This document shows, one piece after another, positions 34,935-42,656 of a DNA stretch of 64,000 bases; within the stretch, counting starts at the first letter, position 1, and the number at the start of each line of letters is the position of its first letter. The DNA is taken from assembly GCF_002223055.1 (NCBI RefSeq), contig NZ_NKFL01000004.1, positions 310,001-374,000 on the forward strand. The letters are read 5' to 3'. The notes beneath the pieces were generated by a model. It ran no database searches. It was not told where the DNA came from and was given only the letters and a program-made list of their open reading frames with translations. The translations under genes were made by a program, and so were the position numbers. The DNA comes from Burkholderia sp. HI2500. Lineage in GTDB: Bacteria; Pseudomonadota; Gammaproteobacteria; Burkholderiales; Burkholderiaceae.

Positions 34935-37298
34935 ATGAACCAGCAAGCAGAACCGTTCCTGAGCACCCTCGACCCGCAAGCCGACGCCGCGCAGGTCCAC
35001 GTATCGCGCGCGCACGAATCGGCGCACCTGCACGTCAGCGGGCGTGCCACCTACACCGACGACATCCCGGTCGTCGCGGGCACGCTGCACGCGGCGCTCG
35101 GCCTGTCGGCGAAGCCGCACGCGAAGATCGTGTCGATGAACTTCGATGCGGTGCGCGCGACGCCGGGCGTGGTCGCCGTGTTCACGGCCGACGACATCCC
35201 GGGCGTCAACGATTGCGGCCCGATCATCCACGACGACCCGGTGCTCGCGAAGGGCATCGTGCAGTTCGTCGGCCAGCCGATGTTCATCGTCGTCGCGACG
35301 TCGCATGAAACCGCGCGGCTCGCTGCGCGCCGCGCCCAGGTCGACTACGAGGAGCTGCCGGCGATCCTCACCGCGCAGGAAGCGCGCGCGGCCGAAACCT
35401 ACGTGATCCCGCCGCTGAAGCTCGCACGCGGCGACGCGGCCGCGCGGCTCGCCGTCGCGCCGCACCGCGAGTCGGGCGAAATGCTGCTCGGCGGCCAGGA
35501 GCAGTTCTACCTCGAAGGGCAGATCGCGTACGCCGTGCCGAAGGACGACGACGGGATGCACGTGTACTGCTCGACGCAGCACCCGAGCGAGATGCAGCAT
35601 CTCGTCGCGCACGTACTCGGCGTCGCGTCGCACAACGTGCTCGTCGAATGCCGCCGCATGGGCGGCGGGTTCGGCGGCAAGGAATCGCAGTCGGGCCTGT
35701 TCGCGTGCTGTGCGGCGCTCGCCGCGTGGAAGCTGCTGTGCCCGGTGAAGCTGCGTCCGGACCGTGACGACGACATGATGATCACCGGCAAGCGGCACGA
35801 CTTCCATTACCGCTTCGACGTCGGCTACGACGACGATGGCCGCATCGACGGCGTCGCGCTCGACATGACGTCGCGCTGCGGTTTCTCGGCCGACCTGTCG
35901 GGCCCGGTGATGACGCGCGCGGTGTGCCACTTCGACAACGCGTACTGGCTGGGCGACGTGAACATCGCCGGCTACTGCGGCAAGACCAACACGCAGTCGA
36001 ACACCGCGTTCCGCGGATTCGGCGGCCCGCAGGGGGCGTTCGCGATCGAGTACATCCTCGACGACGTCGCGCGCGCGCTCGATCGCGATCCGCTCGACGT
36101 CCGCTATGCGAACCTGTACGGCAAGACCGAACGCAACGTCACGCCGTACGGGCAGACGGTCGAGGACAACGTGCTGCAGGAGCTGCTCGGCGAACTCGAA
36201 GCGACGAGCGACTACCGTGCGCGGCGTGCGGGCGTGCGCGAATTCAACGCTCGCAACACGGTGCTGAAGAAGGGCATCGCGATCACGCCGGTGAAGTTCG
36301 GCATTGCGTTCAACGTCACGCACTTCAACCAGGCCGGCGCGCTGGTGCACATCTACACCGACGGCTCGGTGCTCGTGAACCACGGCGGCACGGAGATGGG
36401 GCAGGGGCTCAACACGAAGGTCGCGCAGGTCGTCGCGCACGAGCTCGGCATCCGCTTCGGCCGGATCCGCGTGACGGCGACCGACACCAGCAAGGTTGCG
36501 AACACCTCCGCGACCGCTGCGTCGACGGGCTCGGACCTGAACGGCAAGGCCGCGCAGGATGCGGCGCGCCAGTTGCGCGAGCGGCTCGCGGTGTTCGCGG
36601 CGAAGCAGTTCGGCGACGGCAAGGTCGATGCGGCCGACGTGAAGTTCGCCAACGACTTCGTGTGGGTGGGCGGCAACGGCGTGCCGTTCGGCGAAGTGAT
36701 CGCGAAGGCGTACCTCGCGCGCGTGCAGCTGTGGTCCGACGGTTTCTACGCGACGCCGAAGCTGTACTGGGATCAGTCGAAGCTGCAGGGCCGGCCGTTC
36801 TACTACTACTCGTACGGCGCGGCCGTGTCGGAAGTCGTGATCGACACGCTGACGGGCGAGATGCGCACGCTGCGCGTCGATGCGCTGCACGACGTGGGGG
36901 CGTCGCTGAACCCGGCGCTCGACATCGGCCAGGTCGAAGGCGCGTTCATCCAGGGGATGGGCTGGCTCACGACCGAGGAGCTGTGGTGGAACAAGGGCGG
37001 CAAGCTGATGACGCATGCGCCGTCCACGTACAAGATCCCGACGGTGAACGACACGCCGCCGGAATTCAACGTGAAGCTGTTCAAGAACCGCAACGTCGAG
37101 GACAGCATCCACCGGTCGAAGGCCGTCGGCGAGCCGCCGCTGCTGCTGCCGTTCTCGGTGTTCTTCGCGGTGCGCGATGCGGTGGCCGCGGTCGGCGATT
37201 ACAAGGTGAACCCGCCGCTCGATGCGCCGGCGACCGGCGAGTCGATCCTGCGTGCGGTCAGCGCGGTGCGTGCGGCACGCGCCGGTCAGGCAGGCTGA
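34935..37298 (+). CDS. xdhB: Xanthine dehydrogenase molybdenum subunit
   Basis: 787 aa, full length. The two aldehyde oxidase/xanthine dehydrogenase domains are intact, with QEQFYLEGQIAYAVP, GGGFGGKESQ, FRGFGGPQGAF and the catalytic-Glu region AVGEPPLLLPFSVFFAVRDA near the C-terminus. It binds the molybdopterin cofactor and hydroxylates hypoxanthine and xanthine. GGAG lies about 9 nt before the ATG. XdhA and XdhB form a heterotetramer in the cytoplasm, with XdhC needed for cofactor sulfuration. Confidence 0.96.
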   Translation: MNQQAEPFLSTLDPQADAAQVHVSRAHESAHLHVSGRATYTDDIPVVAGTLHAALGLSAKPHAKIVSMNFDAVRATPGVVAVFTADDIPGVNDCGPIIHDDPVLAKGIVQFVGQPMFIVVATSHETARLAARRAQVDYEELPAILTAQEARAAETYVIPPLKLARGDAAARLAVAPHRESGEMLLGGQEQFYLEGQIAYAVPKDDDGMHVYCSTQHPSEMQHLVAHVLGVASHNVLVECRRMGGGFGGKESQSGLFACCAALAAWKLLCPVKLRPDRDDDMMITGKRHDFHYRFDVGYDDDGRIDGVALDMTSRCGFSADLSGPVMTRAVCHFDNAYWLGDVNIAGYCGKTNTQSNTAFRGFGGPQGAFAIEYILDDVARALDRDPLDVRYANLYGKTERNVTPYGQTVEDNVLQELLGELEATSDYRARRAGVREFNARNTVLKKGIAITPVKFGIAFNVTHFNQAGALVHIYTDGSVLVNHGGTEMGQGLNTKVAQVVAHELGIRFGRIRVTATDTSKVANTSATAASTGSDLNGKAAQDAARQLRERLAVFAAKQFGDGKVDAADVKFANDFVWVGGNGVPFGEVIAKAYLARVQLWSDGFYATPKLYWDQSKLQGRPFYYYSYGAAVSEVVIDTLTGEMRTLRVDALHDVGASLNPALDIGQVEGAFIQGMGWLTTEELWWNKGGKLMTHAPSTYKIPTVNDTPPEFNVKLFKNRNVEDSIHRSKAVGEPPLLLPFSVFFAVRDAVAAVGDYKVNPPLDAPATGESILRAVSAVRAARAGQAG

Positions 37299-37305
37299 GA
37301 TGAAA

Positions 37306-37376
37306 CGCCTCCCACGCTCACTTCGTTCACTGTCCCCCGAGGGGGTGGTCAGCCTCCTTGGTGCGGCCCGGCGGAG
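37306..37376. repeat. Copy of a dispersed intergenic repeat between xdhB and xdhC
   Basis: The stretch reads CCCACGCTCACTTCGTTCAC, then a CCCCC-GA-GGGGG hairpin, then GTGCGGCCCGGCGGAGG. I recall this as a common short intergenic repeat of Burkholderiales genomes. Its last bases give the Shine-Dalgarno (GGAGG) of xdhC, and it sits exactly where the missing XdhC N-terminal domain would be encoded. Confidence 0.6.
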
Positions 37377-37382
37377 GCCGAC

Positions 37383-38000
37383 ATGAACGGCCCCGCCCGC
37401 TCGCTCCGCACCGCGTCGACTCCGGCGTTCGCGCCGGGCACCGGCCAGCGCAACCGCGCGACCGGCACGCCCGCGCCGATGCACATCGTGCTGTTCGGCG
37501 CCGGGCACGTCGGTCACGCGCTCGTCACGCTGCTCGGCGCGCTGCCGTGCGTCGTGCAGTGGGTCGACACGCGCGACGAGCTGTTCCCGGACGAATGTCC
37601 GCCGAACGTGCAGCCGGAGCCGACCGACACGCCGGAGGCGGTCGTCGACGCCGCGCCGCCCGGCGCGTACTTCCTCGTGATGACGCACAACCACGCGCTC
37701 GACTTCTCGCTCGCCGCGCAGATCATGCGGCGGCGCGACTACGCGTACTTCGGGATGATCGGTTCGCGCACCAAGCGCGTGAAGTTCGAGCGCCGGCTTG
37801 CCGCGCGCGGCGTCGATCCGGCGCGGCTCGTGGAGATGGTGTGCCCGATCGGTGTCGCGGGCATCGTCGACAAGGCGCCGGGCGCGATCGCGGTGGCCGT
37901 GTGCGCGGAGCTGCTGCAGGCGCGCTCGGGCATGCCGGTGGCCGACGCGAAGGCCGCCGCTTCGGGGCGTGTGCGCGACGACGTGTCCTGCGCGCGGTAG
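37383..38000 (+). CDS. xdhC: XdhC, truncated: Rossmann domain only
   Basis: 205 aa; XdhC proteins are normally about 300 aa or more. The C-terminal Rossmann domain is present (HIVLFGAGHVGHALV, WVDTRDELFP, YFGMIGSRTKRVKF, GIVDKAPGAIAVAVCAELL). The N-terminal XdhC/CoxI domain with its conserved Cys residues, which binds molybdenum cofactor, is absent, and only 84 bp separate the ORF from xdhB, so it cannot be hidden in another frame. The gap is filled by a dispersed repeat. Good codon bias suggests it is still translated; it may be impaired, or another gene supplies the lost domain. Confidence 0.8.
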   Translation: MNGPARSLRTASTPAFAPGTGQRNRATGTPAPMHIVLFGAGHVGHALVTLLGALPCVVQWVDTRDELFPDECPPNVQPEPTDTPEAVVDAAPPGAYFLVMTHNHALDFSLAAQIMRRRDYAYFGMIGSRTKRVKFERRLAARGVDPARLVEMVCPIGVAGIVDKAPGAIAVAVCAELLQARSGMPVADAKAAASGRVRDDVSCAR

Positions 38001-38088
38001 CGCCGCGCGGCCAGCGCGGGGCCGCGCGATTTTGCATACACTGCACGACGACGCGCGGCATCCGGCCGCGCCTTACCGTGCACGTGCC

Positions 38089-38490
38089 ATGTCCGATCAT
38101 CAGGTTTATCTCGACGCGCTCGATGCGAGCCTCGTCGCCATCGAGCGCTGGCTGTCCGGCGTCGATGCCGCGCCCGAGGCGCTCGATGCGCTGCTCGCCG
38201 CGTTTTCCGCCGAATTCACGATGATCCTGACCGACGGCCGCGTCGTCGATCACGACGGTACGCGCGCGCTGTTCGAAAAGCTCGCCGGCGCGAAACCGGG
38301 GCTGCGCATTACGCTGTCGGACACCCGCGTGCTCGCGGCCGATGCGTCGCATGCGACCGTGACCTATCTCGAAGCGCAGCACGCAGCATCGGGCGAGCTG
38401 CCCGCGCGCCGTTCAACCGCCGTGTTCGAGCGCGACGCGGCGGGTGTCGTGCGCTGGACCCATCTGCAGGAAACCTTCTGCACGGCCTGA
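38089..38490 (+). CDS. SnoaL/DUF4440-like protein
   Basis: 133 aa. The length and the pattern (LLAAFSAEFTMILTDGRVVDHDG, then a C-terminal beta-sheet rich part ending with WTHLQETFCTA) fit the NTF2/SnoaL-like fold, often annotated DUF4440. Such proteins bind small ligands or isomerise them; no catalytic residues can be assigned. It lies 88 bp after xdhC on the same strand and may be part of the purine operon, but nothing proves this. No clear Shine-Dalgarno. Confidence 0.7.
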   Translation: MSDHQVYLDALDASLVAIERWLSGVDAAPEALDALLAAFSAEFTMILTDGRVVDHDGTRALFEKLAGAKPGLRITLSDTRVLAADASHATVTYLEAQHAASGELPARRSTAVFERDAAGVVRWTHLQETFCTA

Positions 38491-38524
38491 ACTCGAGCGG
38501 CCGCGCCGCGCTTTGTGCCGCGGC

Positions 38525-39472
38525 TCAGCGCTTGCGGCTGCGGGGAACCGTCAGCTCGTCGGACACGCTCTGCATCAGCGCGCACAGCCACGCGATGTCG
38601 GTCGGGCGGTCGGGCTGCGGATGCGTGAGCAGGTAGCTCTTGATGCGCGGGAACGGCACGGGCGGCGTGACGACCACGAGCGGCAGCAACTGCGCATAGT
38701 GCGTCGCGAAGCGGCGCGTCGTCGTGAAGATCAGGTCCGACTGCAGCAGCACCTGCGGCACGATGCCGAAGTAGGGCAGCGTCGTCACGATGCGCCGCGT
38801 GAGGCGCGCGCGTGTCAGGCCGATCTCGATCGCGTTGCGCTTGTCGCCGGTGTAGGGCGTCGGCGCGACGTGCGCGGCCGATGCGTACGCTTCACGCGTG
38901 AGCGGCACGCGTGCGAGCGGGTGCGCATCGCGCATCAGGCACACGATCGTGTCGGAGAACAGGTCCTGGCGCGCGAACTGCGGGTCGGGCTTCGGCCAGT
39001 TGCCGATCACGAGATCGAGCGCGCCCGATTCGAGCGCGCCCGCGTGGTCGAGCGCGGGATTCAGCGAATCGATTTCCAGATGGGCATGCGGCGCCGCGTC
39101 GCGAAAGCGCTCGATCAGCGTCGGCATGAAGAAATCGTTCAGGTAATCGGGTGCGGCGACGCGGAACGTGCGCCGTGCGGACGACGGATCGAAGTCGCCG
39201 TGCGGCGTCGCGATGAAGTCGACCTCGCGCAGCGCGCGCTGCGCGGCCTCGAGCAGCGACGCGCCGTATTCGGTCGGCACCATGCCGGATTTGCCGCGCA
39301 CGAGGATCGGGTCGTTCAGCGTCTCGCGCAGCTTGCGCAGCGCGGTGCTGATCGCCGGCTGGGTCTGGTTCAGCCGCAGCGCGGCCTGCGTGACGCTGCG
39401 CTCGAGCAGCAGCGTGCGCAACACGCGCACGAGCCAGATATCGAGCGAGGCGGTACGGTCGTCTTCTTCCAT
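38525..39472 (-). CDS. LysR-family regulator (NodD/NahR-like)
   Basis: 315 aa. The first 65 residues form the helix-turn-helix (RVLRTLLLERSVTQAAL, NQTQPAISTALRKLRE), and DPILVRGKSGMVPTEYG is typical of the NodD/NahR/PnbR branch, which senses aromatic compounds. It follows the 2-hydroxychromene-2-carboxylate isomerase-like gene on the same strand after 68 bp. With that neighbour an aromatic or naphthalene-type effector is plausible but not shown. Confidence 0.9.
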   Translation of the reverse strand: MEEDDRTASLDIWLVRVLRTLLLERSVTQAALRLNQTQPAISTALRKLRETLNDPILVRGKSGMVPTEYGASLLEAAQRALREVDFIATPHGDFDPSSARRTFRVAAPDYLNDFFMPTLIERFRDAAPHAHLEIDSLNPALDHAGALESGALDLVIGNWPKPDPQFARQDLFSDTIVCLMRDAHPLARVPLTREAYASAAHVAPTPYTGDKRNAIEIGLTRARLTRRIVTTLPYFGIVPQVLLQSDLIFTTTRRFATHYAQLLPLVVVTPPVPFPRIKSYLLTHPQPDRPTDIAWLCALMQSVSDELTVPRSRKR

Positions 39473-39540
39473 CGTAGGCGGGGATTGCGGGGAAGCGTAA
39501 CCTTACCGCAGCCGCGCATTGGCGTGCGTGATACCGGCCA

Positions 39541-40179
39541 TCACACACGGCCCTTCGGCAGCGCGCTGATCCGCTTGACCTCGCGCGATTCGAGCCAGTT
39601 CGGCGTGCGCGCGCAGTACAGCACCATCGGCAGCGCGTCCTCGCCCCAGAACAGCTGCTGGTTCATCCAGAACGTCGGCACGCCGAACACGCCGAGCGCG
39701 ATCGCGTCGTCGGTGTTGCGGCGCAACTGCGCGCTCGTCTCCTCGAATTCGATCAGCTCGTCGCCGTGGCCGACGCCGACGCGCTCGCACAGTGCCGCGA
39801 AGCCTTCCGGCGTCGACGGGTCGTTGCCGTCGTGCCAGATGAAGCGGAACATTTCCAGCACGGTCGCGATGTCGGCGCGCAGCGCGATCGCGAGGCGCAA
39901 CACCTTGTCGGAATCGAACGGATGGGCGGGCGGCATCTTGAAGCGGATGCCGAGCTGCTCCGCGCGAAACAGGGCGTGACGGTACGTGAACACGCGCTTG
40001 GCGGGCACGTCCGCGCTCGAGCGTTGCCCCCAGTGGCGCTGCAGGTCGGGCAGCGACACCGCGACGGGCTCGAACGGCACGTCCGGCCATTTGTCGAGCT
40101 GTTCGAGGAGCAGGTAGGAGAACGGCGACACGAAGTCGTAGAACCAGGCGGGTTGGGCGGTGTCGAGGCCGGTTGTCAT
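39541..40179 (-). CDS. 2-hydroxychromene-2-carboxylate isomerase-like DsbA-fold protein
   Basis: 212 aa. The DsbA-like thioredoxin fold without the CxxC motif begins FYDFVSPFSYLLLEQL; GVFGVPTFWMNQQLFWGEDAL near residue 170 is the signature of NahD/kappa-class GST enzymes. NahD isomerises 2-hydroxychromene-2-carboxylate in naphthalene breakdown using glutathione. No other naphthalene genes are present, so the true substrate is open. GGAGA 8 nt upstream selects the ATG at 40179; the in-frame reading to 40449 is spurious. Confidence 0.85.
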   Translation of the reverse strand: MTTGLDTAQPAWFYDFVSPFSYLLLEQLDKWPDVPFEPVAVSLPDLQRHWGQRSSADVPAKRVFTYRHALFRAEQLGIRFKMPPAHPFDSDKVLRLAIALRADIATVLEMFRFIWHDGNDPSTPEGFAALCERVGVGHGDELIEFEETSAQLRRNTDDAIALGVFGVPTFWMNQQLFWGEDALPMVLYCARTPNWLESREVKRISALPKGRV

Positions 40180-40273
40180 GGCGATCTCCAGAAGGTGGGG
40201 CGTGCGGCGCCTGGCGGCGGCCTCCATGTTACGCGGCGGCGCGCGCATGCAGCAATGATCGCGGATCGTCCGC

Positions 40274-41716
40274 TCACGCGGAACCGGGAGTCGCCCGGGG
40301 GGGCGTGCCGGCCGGCGGCGCGGCTTCGGCACGTGCCTGCGGCGGGCCGCCGGCGCCCGGCGGGCTGGCCGGCGTGTCCTGATCGTGCGCGGTGAGCCGT
40401 TCGCGCACGAAACCGATGTGCTCGCGCAGCACGTAGAACTGCCCGGCATAGGCCAGCGGCATCTTCATCCGGTTCACGGCTTCCTCGATGTCGTCGAGCT
40501 CGTCGAGCAACTGCACGCGCTCCTCGGCCGTGTGCTCGCCGAGCGCGCTGCGCTCGAGCGCGATCAGCGCGCCGTACCAGCGGTAGATGCGCGAGCGCAC
40601 GCGCCAGCCGTACAGCGACGGCACGAGCCGCAGCCCGGGGATCAGCACGACGATCAGCGGCACGACCACGACGAGCAGCCGGTCGACGAGGCTCGCGACC
40701 CAGAACGGCAGCCGCCGGTACAGGAAGGTCTTGCCTGATTTGTAGTAGCGCGCGGCGTCGTCGGAGAGCTGGAAGCCACGCGTGACGGGCGACGGGAATT
40801 CACCCGCGTGCTGCAGGATCGTCGCGTGGCCGTGCACCTCGCGCGCGGCCTCGATCAGCAGGTCGGACAACGCGGGGTGCAGCGAGTCGCGCGCGACGAG
40901 TTCGATGGTCGGCGCGACCGTGTGGATGTCGGCGGGCGGCAGGTTCCGGCCGAGATCGTAGACCCCCATCGGCAGCGTGATCGCGGTCAGGTACGGAAAG
41001 CGCCGCGCGTACGCCTCGGCCTGCGTGAACGAATACACGTGCACGCCCGGCGCGCGGAACAGTTTCGCCATCACCGGGATCTGCGTCGAGTCGCCGGACA
41101 GGAACGCCGCGTCGATCTTGCCGTCGAGCAGCGCGGTGGCCGCGTCCTCGCCGGCGGTCGGCAGCAGCTCGGTCGAGCCGCCCGGCACGATGCCGTTCAT
41201 CTTCAGCAGCGCGAGGCTCAGCTCGCGCGCGCCGCTGCCCTCCGCGCCGAGCGCGAGCCGCTTGCCCTTGAAGTCGGACAGGCGCGCGACGACCGGGCCG
41301 CGATACATGATCGCGAGCGGCACGTAGCCGATGCTGCCGAGCGACACGAGGTGTTCGTCGCGCTCCTTCGGGCCGATGCCGCTCTGCACGAAGCCGACGT
41401 CGACCGGCGCGTTCGGGTTCGACAGCCGCGCGAGGTTCTGGGCAGACCCTTCGGACGACTGGACGTCGAGCGTGACGCCGTTCTTCGCGAGGATCGTCTT
41501 GTATTTCTGCGCGGCGTTCCAGTACGTGCTGCCGGGCGGCCCGGACGAGATCACGAGCGTGGACGGCGGGGCCGGCTGGATCAGCTTGACCGCGAGCCAG
41601 ACGGCCGCGCCGGCGAGCAGCACGGTCGGGCCGATCGACAGCGCGAGGTCGCGCCACGATACCGCGACGAAGCGGGCGAGGATGCGGCGAGGCGGGCGAG
41701 GGCGGGCTGGCTTCAT
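40274..41716 (-). CDS. TAXI-family TRAP transporter solute-binding protein, membrane-anchored
   Basis: 480 aa. An N-terminal anchor (about 25-47) leads into a TAXI-type binding domain (ISSGPPGSTYWNAAQKYK, VGFVQSGIGP, GAEGSGARELSLALL). Unlike ordinary TAXI proteins (about 320 aa) it continues with a second membrane segment (VDRLLVVVVPLIVVLIPGL, about 343-361), a helical cytoplasmic region and a Pro/Ala-rich tail. No TRAP permease gene lies nearby, so it may be a sensor or stand-alone binding protein. Codon use is ordinary. Confidence 0.82.
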   Translation of the reverse strand: MKPARPRPPRRILARFVAVSWRDLALSIGPTVLLAGAAVWLAVKLIQPAPPSTLVISSGPPGSTYWNAAQKYKTILAKNGVTLDVQSSEGSAQNLARLSNPNAPVDVGFVQSGIGPKERDEHLVSLGSIGYVPLAIMYRGPVVARLSDFKGKRLALGAEGSGARELSLALLKMNGIVPGGSTELLPTAGEDAATALLDGKIDAAFLSGDSTQIPVMAKLFRAPGVHVYSFTQAEAYARRFPYLTAITLPMGVYDLGRNLPPADIHTVAPTIELVARDSLHPALSDLLIEAAREVHGHATILQHAGEFPSPVTRGFQLSDDAARYYKSGKTFLYRRLPFWVASLVDRLLVVVVPLIVVLIPGLRLVPSLYGWRVRSRIYRWYGALIALERSALGEHTAEERVQLLDELDDIEEAVNRMKMPLAYAGQFYVLREHIGFVRERLTAHDQDTPASPPGAGGPPQARAEAAPPAGTPPRATPGSA

Positions 41717-42154
41717 GGGGGCGGCGGATGACGCTGGCGTGACGTATCGGTGACGATCGGACGGTTGTCATGGACGACGCCGATGCTCGCGGCGATGGTA
41801 CCCGGTTTCACCGGGCGTGCGCGAGTGGGGCGGCCTGGCGCGGCCCCGCGGCGACAGTGGCGGGCGGCCCCGCGTCAAAAGCTTTGCGCTTCCGCGGGCG
41901 CTGGATTACATTGTGCGACGCAGCCGCGCCCGATTTGCGCGCGACCCGGCACGCAATGAGACCGGGCGCGTTCGGCCGGCGGCTGTCCGGCCCGGCCGGC
42001 CCGCTTTCGCGTGCGCCGGCCGCCAGCCCGTCTCGCCTCTCTCGTATCGCCGTGGAAAACACCGGCTGTCCCGCCCGTTCGCGCGCGGGCCGGCTGTTTT
42101 TGGGGGTAATCGGCCGTACTGTGCACGGCCGTTCCGGAGTGATAAGGAGATAGC
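41717..42154. other. Gene-free region upstream of the BON protein
   Basis: 438 bp. Near the BON gene there are two hairpins: CCCGC/GCGGG followed by CTGTTTTTG (about 42064-42101), and CGGCCGT/ACGGCCG (42111-42117 with 42125-42131) 24 bp before the ATG. The first looks like an attenuator. No gene was recognised. Confidence 0.5.
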
Positions 42155-42520
42155 ATGAAGTCGATCGTGTTGAGAGCGTTGGGCGTTGCCGCCGTGGCGG
42201 CCTGTCTGTCGGGCAGCGTGTATGCGCAGTCGAGCGATGCCGCGGCAACGGAAGCGCCCGCGGCCGCGACCAGCGCGCCGAAGGCCGCCGCGAAGACCGC
42301 GAAGAAGGCGAACCGCAAGCTTGGCTATGCGGTGCGCAAGGCCATTACGAAGGCGGGCGGCATCGACGTGGCGAACATCGTCGTGCGCTCGAAGGGCGGC
42401 GCGATCACGCTGGAGGGCACGGTGCCCGACCAGGCCCAGATCGACAAGGCGGAAGAGGCGGCGAAGGGCGTGAGCGGCGTGACGTCGGTGTCGAACAAGC
42501 TGACGGTTCAGCAGCAGTAA
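42155..42520 (+). CDS. Periplasmic BON-domain protein
   Basis: 121 aa. A signal peptide is clear (MKSIVLRALGVAAVAACLSG with cleavage after SVYA, residue 24), followed by an Ala/Lys-rich linker and one BON domain (about 55-118; GGIDVANIVVRSKGGAITLEG and VSGVTSVSNKLTV). BON domains bind phospholipid and are found in osmotic-shock proteins such as OsmY. TAAGGAG 6 nt upstream selects the ATG. It is a single-gene unit closed by a strong terminator. Confidence 0.9.
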   Translation: MKSIVLRALGVAAVAACLSGSVYAQSSDAAATEAPAAATSAPKAAAKTAKKANRKLGYAVRKAITKAGGIDVANIVVRSKGGAITLEGTVPDQAQIDKAEEAAKGVSGVTSVSNKLTVQQQ

Positions 42521-42564
42521 CGCCGGGCGACGGCGCGTGAGCGCCGCATGCGCCCGTTTTCAGG

Positions 42565-42592
42565 CGGGCCCCGGCATGCCGGGGCCCGTTTG
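42565..42592 (+). terminator. Terminator of the BON gene
   Basis: A 24-bp perfect palindrome (CGGGCCCCGGCA and its complement, 42565-42588) is followed by TTTG. It is downstream of the BON stop codon and upstream of the oligomer hydrolase gene. Confidence 0.7.
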
Positions 42593-42656
42593 CGCTTGAG
42601 AGGCCGCAAGCCGCACGAAGCGGCGGCGGACCGATAACGATATCGAGAGGGCGGCG

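Noticed and set aside
33219..37694. 1491-codon open frame on the minus strand
   Set aside because: It is the antisense of xdhA-xdhB, is dominated by Arg, His and Val, and has no family pattern; it arises from high GC at third positions.
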